Assembly: GCF_910592395.1 (NCBI RefSeq)
Contig: NC_088319.1
Coordinates: 17,236,001-17,300,000, forward strand
DNA length: 64,000 nucleotides
Direction: 5' to 3'
Origin: Lineus longissimus
Lineage: Eukaryota; Nemertea; Pilidiophora; Heteronemertea; Lineidae
Shown here: piece by piece, positions 24,722-37,142 of the stretch
Layout: each line of letters opens with the position of its first letter
Position numbering within the stretch: position 1 is the first letter of the stretch
Translations under genes and position numbers: made by a program
Notes under the pieces: model-generated
Database searches by the model: none
The model's input: only the letters and a program-made list of their open reading frames with translations
What the model was told of the DNA's origin: nothing

Positions 24722-27700
24722 CTACGTACGAACACTCCTGACCCGGCGGGCCGGCGTCCTCCTGGTACTCCCGCTCTTCACCGTAGGTTTTTGTTTCTTG
24801 GCACTCTTGACAACCTTTGCTTCCAGACTTTCCACTTTGCAAGCTCCAGGGTCATGATTCTCACTGTCGCTAGCGCTTTTCTGACATTCGGAATCTGAAA
24901 AGGAGCAGTTCACATCAGAAAAGTACTTAAGCCCTGTTTGGGTGAAGAGCTGGATATTGTTACCAAGTGGTTCAACTGATAGGTAAGAGAACCATGTGTC
25001 ACTTCTGCCTTCCCATGTACAGATAATGATGAAGGCCTTTTCTGATTTCAGCTCACAATGTGTGCAGTACCAAACTGCATACTCTGGTGACAGTGGTTTG
25101 CAAGCAAATCATTTTACAGCAGGATGTGAGAGGGGATGTGGTTGATATGAGAAGCGGAGTGATACAAATAATGTGACGTGCAATCATGCAAGACATGTAT
25201 CAGGGCAGAGACAAAGCCAAGCTTACTTTTTACCTTTCTGACTGTCATCAACATCAAACAGTTCTAAATCACTATCCTCACTAGAGCTGAATCTCAGCTT
25301 TGGGCGCTGTTTTCTGCCACCTTGGTGCTGCTGCGTTGGTTGGATGTCATCGTCACTCAGAATCTCCTTCTTTAGTCCTTGTCGTGTTTTTCTCGCAGTT
25401 GGTGGTGATCGTCCTCGACCTGGAAAGGTAACAGCAGTCAGAATAGCGTTTGCACAAAAAGACAACTCTAATACTTGGGATGAGACAATAACTGTAGCAA
25501 GGTTACTGTGAGTACTTGTTTTCACTAGTCCTATATTTACCTCTTGGTGAGCGTGCCTGTCTAAACGCCTTAGCAGCCTGTGATGCCTTCTTGGCCTTGT
25601 CAGCAACTTCTTCATCGTTAAGACCTTTACAATGACACTCCTCAATTCGCACCTCGAGTTCTTCGACCAATGCCTGAATGTAGTAGGTAAACTATTTGTT
25701 AAAATTTGGGATACAACTCCAACAATTCACGATCTAACTTGGTCAATTTGTGACCTAACTTTGACCATTTGTGACCTAACTTTAACAATGGTGATAATGG
25801 GGAGTCATAACTCCTGGGCAATTAGGTACAGTTAGAGACTTTCTGATACAACAAATAACATGACAGGTTCACGTACCTTGATATCTGCTTTGGCAAACTT
25901 CTTTGACGCTGTCAGTACAACACAGAATGAATTGAAAACATCGTTGTCGGCCAACTTGTCTCCGTAGCATGCAAAGTTCTCTGTGAGTTTCCGTATGCTG
26001 CGCTCAGAGTACGTCAACAACGACAAACAGAAGGCTATGTCACGCCACTGGCGCTCGGATCTGTAGAGAGGAAACAGATGGAGTTATTGGAGAGAAAACT
26101 GTCACCTAACGAAACACCTGTCACATCATTGGCTCACCAGGCTCGCTGCAGACCAGACACCAGCTTTAGACCTGCTTCTAATGAAGAATAGAGAGAAATA
26201 CTTGCCAAAGGACACCACCCTGACCACAAAGGCAGGCTCAAGGCACCTATGGTAGACCTTACTAGGACAGTCGACCGACCTCCATAACGAAAACAGGCTG
26301 ACTGTCCGAGAGAGTCAAAACAAGGCAGATGAAAGAAAAGTGCCATACCTTGTTGCCCTGAATCTGTGGCAAAGTTTCTCCACCAAGCTTTCACACTGCC
26401 TGTCCTTCGAGATATAACCAAATAGATACTTCATAATCGTGCGGAAGCTTTCTTCAGTCACACCAACGTCCAAGTCAGAGAGCCGACTGACCATGTCGGG
26501 CATGATGTTGTAAACAGCATTACCCTGAAGTAGAAGAGAAAGCAATACAAGTCTTAGGTTATCTCTTGTAACCCTCATCAAGGTAGCCTGAAGTGTTTGG
26601 CCAGACTTGGCCCCACAGGCTGTGAGGAATGATTACCAGCAGCCTTCTAACTCACAATAACAACACAGTAGCAAGGACTTGTTCTTTTCTATTCTGACCA
26701 CACATGGAACGAAGCTAGGATAATCTCCAACCAACAATTGACAAGTTTAGAAAGACTGATAATGACCTTCTTTGCAAGTTCCAGGAAGAATAACTTAGCC
26801 AGACTAGATATCCGAGGATCGTTATCCATGATGCATGTAGCCATCTCGCTGATCTGACCTTTGACCTTGACCATGTCATTCAGGATAAGGTGGGTCAGCA
26901 CCATCAGCGTGTTTCGGCGCACTTGTGGCGAGTCGTCTCGTAGTCTGGCGTAGAGGTTTTGGGTCCATGGCTCGATCAGGTTGGGAAAGCGGAAGGTCAA
27001 GTCACCAAGTGAGATGATGGTGTTACCACGGATGACAGGGTTGGGAGACTTTTCCAGGATGGTGAATAACAGCTGGAGATGATCTTCACAGAATTCAGAG
27101 CTGGTAGGGAAGACAGAGACCGATAAGGTTTTAACCATGAGGTCAATTACCAAGAGGCTATTTGAAGCCTCCTTTCTGGGGAGGGCAGCCTCTGACCTCG
27201 CATTCAAAATTTGATATTACCTTATTGTGAACTGTGAATGTACAGAGGGACAGAGTTGCAGCCTACTATTGTCACATTAATCCTGTTACTCAAAAATGAA
27301 CCCCGAAGTTACAAGTGGCAGTTTAAAAAGAGAGTTAGCCAGATAAACAATCGCACCCACCTGACCAGCATGAACTTTGCCAGAGCCAACGTCGCAGCCG
27401 TCTGAAGGTCAGGGTCATAATACTTCTTTGGATTGTTGCAAATCGTCACAATAACTGGCCGCAAGATCGCAAGGAAGTTTTCACCGTTGACGATATCAGT
27501 CTCACATATCTTCCTGATGTACTCTGCCTCAGCATCCTCTGCCGCAGCTCCAGCAAGGCCCATTTCTTCTTCAATCGTCTCGGCTACACTCTCCTGCAAT
27601 CAAACAAGAAGTTTTTTAACAACTGACGCAAGTATTGCCGTCAGATAGCCTCCATTTATCTCCTTGAGTGGCTGCTATCCCATCAACCCATTTTCTAAAA

Positions 27701-30700
27701 TTCTCCCAAATCCCAAACATCACATCCACGATGTTTACCTTAGTTCTTGGCGTGGCAGCAGATAAACTCCTCTTCTTCTTCGTCACTGCCTGCTCCTCCT
27801 GTACCTGATGTCGTCGCTTTAACTCCCCAAAGACAGCCACGTCAAGGTGAATAAGCTGCCGCAGGGCACAATGGCCAGCAAGGGAGACCAACATGGTCAA
27901 GGACTTGGCGGGACAGCTGAGCTCTGGTTGGGTCAGTGCCTGGGAGCCCTGGGAAGACTGGCTGGAAGTGGGCTCGGAGTCCTCGGGTTTGTCTACGGTT
28001 TGACTGTCTGTTTGTTCTGTAAGGAAAGGGGTCTGAATCTTCAGGAACTGGTTACAATAACACCATCAGTCAACATAATGCAAGCATAAAAGATGATCCA
28101 ATGTGATCACATTTGAAAAGTGATCTTAAAAGGTGCCCAATGTGTTCGTCACATCCAAGTTGGCAGCTCCAATCGCATGTAACCATGGTAACGTACCAGA
28201 ATCTTGAGTTTCTTTCTCCTCCCCTTGTCCCTCCGTTTCACCCTCAGCACTTAGTTGTACCGTTTCCATGGTTTCTGTCGGAACTGCCGTCTGCTCAGCA
28301 ATGGCCGCCACCAGTGATTTGAGGATGTTGGTTGCGATAACATCGGGATGTTCTGCTAACTTGTAGATGACGTTGATGGCTTGTTCAGTGAATGGAATCC
28401 AGTAAGGGTCTTCACCATTCTTGAAACCTGCAAGAAATAGTTCACGAGTGGCATTTTTTCAGGAATGATACCCACAGAGGTTTTAACGTGAAGTTTAAAC
28501 TTGCCAGGTCTATTTCTGTTGCCTAACAAAAGCGCTCAGTGAACAAGGTTGAACCAACTCCAGAGGTTACCTATCAGGGCAACGTTTCATTTTGGGAGAC
28601 TGACTTACCTCTAACAATGAGATGCTGAAGATGAATGAACATGTCGTGGTCTTGGGGCAGTTTGTATGGCTCAACGATAGAACCTGCCTTTGGCTGAAAT
28701 AGACACCACTCATATGAGTAAGGAAGCAATCTATATGAACAGTTCAGTTGAACAAGAAGACATACCAAACAGGGTAAAATCAGGGTTTCATTTGGAATCT
28801 TATCTGATAGAATTTCCTTCTCAACATTGGCCGTGGATGAATCCAACCTTACCTTCCCAGCACCCCCCAATTTGAGTAAGACAGCACAGGCATCTTTAGC
28901 AAGGATGAGGCTCTGCTCGCCACGGTCACCCAATCCTTCCTGCACCAACACCTTGATGTTGCTCTCAGCAATGCCTTCCTCAGCGCTGAAAAACAGCAAT
29001 AGAAACTGAGCCAATATGAAGGGTAAGAACAAGATGAGGCCCATATATACCCAACGGAATATACCCTAGGTGTTAAGCTACACGCCTTTTTATTTCAGCG
29101 ATTTGCGACTTACCCAGCTGCCATTCCGAGGAGTACCAGCGCCGCGCGACTCTCGTCACTTGTGGTCGCAGGGATCTTCATGGCAAACTTCTCCCACAAC
29201 ACCTTAATCACGCTCTGGTTGATGTCGCCGCTGCGTACAAACTCCTGGATGAGTTCCTCAAGAGACGTCAGCTCACCTTTCGAGGCACCCTGGGTCAGAG
29301 CTGTCAGATTCTTCACTACAGCTATAGCCTTCGTCCTGAAATACAATCAAAGATGAAAATCTGCCTGAATCGACTTGCGAAGCAGAGACTATGAGATCAG
29401 TAAAATACCTTGTCTGGTTGAGGACAGCCAACTGTGACATAAAGTGAACTATCTGCATTGAACATCAAATGGCCAGGAAGAGGAGATACCTATTTTACCG
29501 TCAAACCAAAAATGAGTTTCGAACTGCACCCTTTACCTTTGGTTTCCCTCAGAAGGACACAGATAAAGCCTCCTATAAGCATTGACTACAGCATCCTTGA
29601 TACCACCCTCCTTGGACCAGACAAGTGCCAGCATCCTCCTCACACCAATCATCGCGTTCATCACTCCAAATTCAAAACTCGTCACGAAGAACTGGATGGC
29701 CTCCAAGATGTCTGTGGTGATCTTTGAGCCGAGCAGCTGGCAGATGGTCTGCACGGCTTTCTGAATCTGGCTGATGAACGTGACACAATCCTGCAATGGC
29801 AAAGAGTAATCAGCAATTCAACATACACGTGATCGGATGAGGCACCACAAGGGGTTAAGTACACAAGGACACAAGGACACAGAGATGAAACAGCGGTGAT
29901 TGAACCCAGGGCACTAACCAATAAGTCACTGGTCTCTCTTGTAACTGACTCTCTTCATCGTTGTCATGTTTTATCAATGTGACTGGCCTCCACATTGGTA
30001 AGAAAACCTGTAAAGTGCTGACAGACCTGGGCCCTTACCTTCAGATACTGAACTAGAACTTGCTGTTTGTGGATCTCATTCAACATCGGGTTCTGTGATT
30101 CACCACCACCAGGTGAACTGATTGAGGGAACTCGATCAATAGAACAAGCTATAATGGAATCATAGAGTAAGATGACTTTGTCTAAACCATCGAACATAGA
30201 TAAGTACAAGCATCATATGCAAGTAAAAGTTACTATCATCAATAGAGGTCATGCTGTGACATTAGTGGTGTGTCCAGTTTTGACTTGAATGCGAGTCTCA
30301 GACCCTGCTGACAATGTACTCCAAGGATAGATAGGCTCATCAGTCATGGTTAAGGTCACCTCACTTCATGACAGCCATTGTTGATAGGATGACAAAATGC
30401 AACCATTGGGTTAACAATATAAATTTGACGTCCAGAATGGAGTCTTTTTGTGCTGATGTCATTTGCAGAGCATATCTCACCCATGAAGACTGCCTTCATC
30501 GTATCCACAAGATTCCTCTCGACCCTCTCCCCCTCCTCCCCGTCCTCCTCATCAGCAGGCGCATCCATCAGCATCGGCTCCTCAGTGAATGCCTCCTTGG
30601 CCACCTGGAGCAGCACCACAGCCTCTCGTATCTCATGATTCTTCAGGTGCGCAGTGATCTTCTTCATGACCCTAGAGGATGAAGGTTGAACGTTCAAAAT

Positions 30701-33700
30701 TACACCATGCACATCATCTTACTTAAAGAGTATTTCAATTGGCTTCATATTGAACAAGTCAAACAACCTACCCAAGTGCTGTGTCCTCATCATCAATAAG
30801 ATCATTATTAGGGGTGCGACCCTCCTCCACGACTTCAATCACTGCAACCTCAACCCCTTCCTGGAGACCGGTCCATACTTCCAGAGCAGCAGTGGTAGGA
30901 TCAACCACTGGTTCAGGGGGAGCGTCAGGCATCATCTCCTTCAGCTTTTCTCGCTCCTTTTCATAGCTGGCGGTGAGTTCCTCAATGGAGAGCTTTACAA
31001 AAGAAAATAGCAAGACATACATGTATAGTGGAACCCTGGTCGGCGACCCACCCGCTATGACGACCAAGAATGGTTTCCTCTCTAATTACCATTACAAGGC
31101 CCCCCGTAACACGACCACCCCGGTACCCAGACCACGACCACTTTTCTATACACAGGCGACATGAAAAAGGAACGAGGCCTACCTTTGCAGCAAATGGGTT
31201 GCTTTTCATCAGGGCCACTACCAGCTGCATGGCATACTTCCTGACTTGGCTCGACTTGTCCTGGAGGCGGCCAATCACAAGATCCACGACATCTGCCTGC
31301 CTCGTCAGGGGGAGGGCCTTCTCTTTGACGATGTTCAACCAGATTTGAAGGGTCTTGCTACGGACAAATGCATTCACATCATGAATATGCTCCTGAAGAA
31401 GAAAATCTTACATTTTAATAATGTAAGAGACATTCTGGCCAACATTCTACAAACCTTTGCCCCAAGCCCAAAAAAGTAGCTCTCGAGCGAATTCAGGTGA
31501 GCTATGGCTGCAGGGCTTATTCTCAATTGGATCAACAGCCTCCTTACCTCAAGTTTATCAAGGAAAGTATCCCTGGTTGCCTTCTGCTTGTTATCCAGGT
31601 TATCTTTGCTGAGCGTCTGGATGAGGATCTCTCCCATCACACCGAGGACCCCATTCCTCATTGTGTACGGCTGAAACATCAAAACAGTCGTCATCAAATA
31701 TCATGGGTCAGTTGTGAGCACCATTAATAGTCCTGTGCACCGCTGGTGAACATCACCAGGCTTGATACACTTTTACAAAACTCAAGTCAAGGCATCATAA
31801 TATAACCGAATGTTCATGTTGATTCTGATGATCAAGATTTGAACCCAAGTGTGAAAATTACAGCAGATGGCCATGTTGACATCGTCTGTGGCCACATCTG
31901 TCCATCCCGTTTCAAATTCAACTGGTAGAGGCATCTTTTGATTCTAATGATCAAGATTTGAACCCAAGTGTGAAAATTACAGCAGATGGCCATGTTGACA
32001 TCGTCTGTGGCCAAATTATTCCATCCCGTTTCAAATTCAACTGGTAGAGGCATCTTTAACATGAAGTGACTTGATGAGCGACAGTTAACTCACTGCATGT
32101 TAAATAATCATTCTCACCTCTTCGTCCAGCTGTGGGATAATCACACTCATATTCGGTAACATAACAGCAGGGACCTTCTCCGCCAATTCAACCATGAACT
32201 GAGCAAATGCATGAGTACCGGAGGAATCCCGCGCCAAATCACGAGTGTCCATGCGACCAATTTCTCTGAAAAGGCAAGTTGGTGCATGAATGCAGGGAGA
32301 GGTCTGAGTGGATCAAGGCAATGAATTGGTTCTTTAGACCAGTGGCAAGGAGAACCTGAACCTGATTAGTGAATTCATGTCTTTGCTACACAAACCAGTT
32401 ACCTTTTTATTGTCAATACTACTAGAACCTCATGTCCACTTACCTCATTATTTCACCCACAATAGTGTGTGCTCCATACTCATTCACAAACAACTCCACA
32501 GCCTGTGATAGCGGGCCGACCATGTGCTCAAAATGCTGCAGGAGCTGGATGATTTTTAAGGTAGCACCTGTTAACAAAGAGAGGAGTTACTCTAAGGACC
32601 ATTGATAAGAGAAGCATGGCAGCTAAATCATGTAGTATAAGAGTTGCCATACAATGGTATGTCAAGGCATGAGCACTGAAGGTGCAAAGTTTACTTACTC
32701 AAAGCATGGTTATATTTCTTGACCATGATACCAATGATGTTGAAGATAATGTCTCTGACAGCCTTGTTACGGTTGATGGCAGGGTTCTCCAGTAACTTGT
32801 AACAGCAGGTGGTCAGCATACTGAAATTGAGAAAACCAGATAATCAGAAGATGAAGCTGCAAAATTGTTTGGTTTCTGTCAGCCGTAGCAAGCAAAGTAG
32901 AGAATTTTGATGGTGAGAGACCTACTTAACAAACTCCTCTTCAATGACTGGTGGATCCCAGAGCCGGTAGATGTTCTGCTGGACTATCTTGAGCAGAGCA
33001 TGGACACCTCGCTCACAATCATGATCCCATCGCAGGTTGTCAGGTCTCTTCTGTGCTTTACCGCGACCCTGAAATATTGATAATGATAATGAATGAAGAA
33101 TCTTTTCAATCTCTTCAGCGATAGTGTGTTCAGGACTTGGACATGCAGTACCTTTGATGCCAAGTCAATGCTGCAAGGAGGGGTTGCAACAGGCTTTAAA
33201 GAACAACTTGGCAGAAAACTACAATACATGTTGTCATCAAATTGACAGCTTTAGCTTGGGTGAGAACCTGAACCCTGGAAGCACCCCATTTCAATACCTT
33301 TCCTGTGGTGATGCCAGGTTTACTATTCTCAGCCTCAAACATCTCAATAAACTGACAGAGAAGATAACAGTGCATCTTGACGATGTTGAGATTGTCCACA
33401 CGATCCTGCTTCTCGAGGATGTCGTCGATGAAGTGAGGCAATTCATTGGTGTGCTTCATGATGCCTGAAATCAACAGGTAATGGAAGATACAATCACAAG
33501 AGCACTTTTACTACCTCTTGGAGGACCACCAACGAGGAAAGAATCAAATCTCAACATTCATTGCAAAAGGGCTACATGTAGGCACTTTTTGCCAAAAATG
33601 TCTGCTAGTTTTGAGGCACACTGTGATGTGATAGTGTAACAGTTACCGAGTCAGGCTCAGAGTCATGTGCTCAGCTGATGACTTACCTTTCAGTATCATG

Positions 33701-34426
33701 TCATAGGCCTCTTCTCTCAGGGTAGCATCAGCGTCATGAAAATTCCTGAAAGTGGGTGAGACCAGTTTACACACTAGCACATTTACCGGGAGTAGGTGAC
33801 AGGTATGACAGGCGAATAATTTTTGATCTGAGACCAAACATGAAAATAGAACTTACATCAAAATACTGAAAAGAGTATCAAATCTTTCCAGAATCGCATG
33901 AGGTCCCTTGGATCGATAGAAATTCTTGTAATCTGAAAAAAATGTTGGCCAATTAGCTCTATATAATCTTACAACAGGATGTGACCACTGGTAAGGGCCA
34001 CCATTTTGACCTCTGCACAGCACAAGACTTGTCCTGGCCGGATAATGTCGTCAGGGAAGCAACAGCATTCTACACAGAATGGGAGAGGTACCATCCCTGA
34101 ATGAAGTGTCCATGATAGTGGGTGAAAGTCAGAGGTGGCTGGCAGTAGAAATATTTAACCCTGCTACAATTCCTGCCTGCACAAATTCATCAAATCACAA
34201 GACACATGACATGGCTAATCTTATCTTTAGTTCAGAACATTTCACTTCCAATAGCAATAAGGTATGGTTTCAATCTAAAGGGATCCTACTTAAAGGTTGA
34301 CAAAGTACCTTGTATTTTCATTGGGAGCTGTCTCAAGGTGTAGATTTCATCCACTACATACTGACTGAACGTCGTCCGGTTCAGTAAATCATCTTTGGTC
34401 ATCGGCACAATGAATTCATAACTCAT
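24722..34426 (-). CDS. NCAPD2: Condensin complex subunit 1 (CAP-D2), 26 exons
   Basis: HEAT-repeat regulatory subunit of condensin I, required for mitotic chromosome compaction. Exons in transcript order: 34426-34309, 33932-33857, 33745-33687, 33464-33298, 33068-32926, 32820-32699, 32567-32444, 32265-32118, 31670-31548, 31392-31183, 30992-30772, 30671-30481, 30148-30039, 29790-29537, 29335-29114, 28985-28853, 28693-28609, 28427-28197, 28016-27739, 27593-27361, 27100-26767, 26524-26349, 26060-25877, 25673-25541, 25419-25234, 24894-24722. Sum 4434 nt, 1477 aa (human about 1400). Diagnostic blocks are LTHLILNDMVKVKGQISEMA, MVSRLSDLDVGVTEESFRTI, FGYISKDRQCESLVEKLCHR and FACYGDKLADNDVFNSF, the conserved CAP-D2 C-terminal HEAT region (about residues 1080-1310). 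The tail is Ser/acidic (LRFSSSEDSDLELFDVDD), then Arg/Lys-rich (TRRTPARRVRSVRT), a likely nuclear signal and phosphorylation region. One donor is weak (GTCATT after 26767). A splice acceptor at 34450-34452 indicates a 5' UTR intron. Confidence 0.97.
25735..25790 (+). repeat. Short tandem motif in an NCAPD2 intron
   Basis: Three imperfect copies of a roughly 22-bp unit, GTGACCTAACTTTGACCA plus TTT, in the intron between the exons at 25877 and 25673. Confidence 0.7.
29830..29940 (-). repeat. SINE-like tRNA-derived remnant in an NCAPD2 intron
   Basis: Read on the minus strand, this contains TTATTGGTTAGTGCCCTGGG followed by TTCAATCACC, which resembles the T-arm end (B box) of a tRNA-derived SINE. 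No A box or poly-A tail was confirmed. Confidence 0.3.
31821..32056. repeat. 119-bp tandem duplication in an NCAPD2 intron
   Basis: Two nearly identical copies start with GATTCTGATGATCAAG at 31821 and GATTCTAATGATCAAG at 31940 and differ at only a few positions. They lie in the intron between the exons ending at 32118 and starting at 31670. The high identity points to a recent duplication. Confidence 0.95.
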
Positions 34427-37142
34427 CTTGCTGCTTTAGTGAAGAACTACTGCAATAGGGAGAAATAAAAACAGTGAGGAAGATTGAACAGTGTTTGATG
34501 ATTAAATGTGTTTTGATCACTGTGTTGTACGCCTAGCTACAAAGTACCAGGACTAGTAGGCCTATGCAGTGTCGGCATTTAATGACAATCACTGCACTGT
34601 TACTGTTGGGAGTAGCCTACAGCCTTGAGCCTGCGACTTCGTCTACGTATAGGCCTAGGCCTACTTAGGCCAACGGCAACACATGTAGGCTAATGCATGG
34701 CTACACTACATATAACCATTACTACAGGCTACATTTTTTTGCTGACTTCATCACTTCATTTGATGATCAAGCAGCTATAAGCCCCCAAATATTTCATTCC
34801 AAATAAGTCTTACATATTTACTATATAAATATATCTATATTTTGGAGGACAAATGCCCGTCAGACAGTTGTAAAAGAGATTAACTGACGAGAGCAGAGAT
34901 GTTAAAAGTGTTTGAAAAGCCGCGCTCAGCAGCTTACGCATGCGCATCAGCAATGAAGTTAAATATGGGATGCCGATTGTGCATTAGTTTATTATACAGG
35001 CAAATTACCCGCTATGCGGGCAGGTAGATGAACTAGGTTACTTCTGAGCCACCCTTTTTTGTTACGAGATGGAGGTTAGTAGCTCATCACAGATACTACA
35101 GAAATGGAGTGTGTACATGATCTAGACCTATCATATGGCACCTATATATGTGACACACCTGTATAATGCTCAGTGATGATGATTATCATAATAGTTGGAA
35201 CACCGTCCTGATAGACTACATTCATTTGTCTGGCAAGCCGCATTGATCAATCCATCCTAATGAGGCCTTTCATGCTCGGTAGATTATTAGAGTAACCAGT
35301 AACCAGTAGATTAGCTCCCTCGGTATTATACGGGCGAGGGGAGGATCATGCGACTGTCCCTGGTATGTAAGGGTAGCATCAATGCCAGTGCCAATTGCTT
35401 GTACAATGAGCCGAGCCAAGCGTCAAAACGAAGAAGCAAGGACCACAAATTGTGAGAGTCTGACCGCAAAGTGTGGACCTTAGTCCAGGCGTAGTCCAGG
35501 TAACCTCGACCCTATCCGCATACATTTTCAGTGCATACAGTGGATGCACTTTCGTGCCGAGCGCTCTGGTATTTCAGATTATTCACTAGGATCGAGGTTA
35601 CCAATCCTACAGAAAAATACACCGGACCGGACACCGGAAGCTTACGCCCCCAAATCGAGTTCATGACGAGTGAATTACCGTCAAGTACCAGTCTCTGTAA
35701 TGAGTGAATGGAGGAGTTCTGATGGAACGTGGATAAATACCATATCATGTTGCCCACAGCAGGGGTGCTGCCTAGCGGCATTTTTCAATCAGAACAGCCA
35801 GGGTGATTTGTGATGAAGATCTATACAGTTCCTCATTGATAAATCTTGTCGTCTGGCGTTTCAGGAGCCAACACCGCCAAACGGAGGTTTTGAGTGTGTG
35901 TTAATCCTCCCCCTCCACTCACACCTCCACCTCCACCACCTTCTGGGATTAGCCTCGACCCCTTCCCCCCACCCCCACGCGGGAATGGAGAGGAAGTTCT
36001 TCAAGTAGAATGACAAGATCTTCACAAATTCCATACAATGGGAGGAGCATGCGGGATGACCCTGGCAGTGAGGATACTGCGGGGATGCTGCAACTCCCTG
36101 CCTGGAAATCTATCTCCAAAAGGTACTTATATTTATCGCCTTTTTGTTCCTCTATCCCGAACTTACCGACCACCAACCAATATAAACAACCCTACCTAAG
36201 TGGAAACGGCGTTCCATAGATATGACAGTGTGTCATGGAGACGAGGTTGCTGGTTCACGATGAAGTGGCCGAGGTTGTCATAACAAAAGTCATGCAATGA
36301 CATTCAATTTGGCTCAAAATCAAATACAAAGTCGCTAATTTTCCGTAAATTCTTTTCCAGATTTCCAAATTAATCTTAAAGTCCCCAAGATATAGTATGT
36401 TTAGATTAATTTTGCTGCATTCACGACGTGAATTAAAGAACTTCGTCAAAACGGGGGGCGTAATAATAGGCCTACTGTTTCTCTGGTGGAAATCCGGAAA
36501 TTATATTGTCATGACATGATGAGTAGATTATGATCATGGATCATCAATCCATGACAATATCCATGACAATACAGATACCGCAAGTGTGCGCGTGTTTTTT
36601 GGCCTCTGAGTGTGGGCATTTGATTTGTTTGGGCTCTGATTTGTCTTCTTAAAAAAGGGCTCTTAAACCCACCCTCCACAAGATCCCTGCTGTATAGGCT
36701 GTAGTGTATGGTATACACAGGTGTGACAGGTGACTGTGCCCCATATCAGATTTGGTTAGCCTCATTTATCATAGGCCTAATGATGACAATGGCCAATGGG
36801 ATATTGTCTACATTCCATTTTGTGTCACTGTGCCATCATTGGAACTAATTGACATTGTCAGCTGATTTGTATTGAATTGACATGAGCTTTTAACCACAGT
36901 CCAAATGATAACGGATGTGTTTTTACCAATGACTGACCCAATTATCATACAATGGCATGAGTAATCCAAATTATAATGTAAATGTCAGAAAACGCTTTGA
37001 AAAATATCGCGATTTCTATCACACCATTGGGACATTCTGAGATGAGCACACTGCCTGATCTCAAGCAAACCTGTAATCATCTTTTATGACTTGTGTTTGT
37101 TGATGTATTCCAGAACTGGCCTGAGCAACATCATCCGCTGCC
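34427..37142. promoter_or_regulatory. Divergent intergenic region between NCAPD2 and SLC66A1-like gene
   Basis: 2.7 kb between two head-to-head start codons. An NRF1-type core CGCATGCGCA at 34937-34946 sits about 500 bp upstream of NCAPD2. A splice acceptor at 37111-37113 (TATTCCAG) shows that the transporter gene has at least one 5' non-coding exon in this stretch. I could not fix that exon. I see no protein-coding exon. Confidence 0.45.

Noticed and set aside
29400-29460. Exon-like stretch IVHFMSQLAVLNQTR with splice-like borders in NCAPD2
   Set aside because: Joining it to the preceding exon (ending in phase 2) creates an immediate TAG. The exon at 29335-29114 joins directly with correct phase and family sequence.
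36000-36220. 69-75 codon frames near 35949-36219
   Set aside because: Mixed-strand overlapping frames rich in Gly/Arg or Ser without family resemblance; likely chance in the intergenic region.
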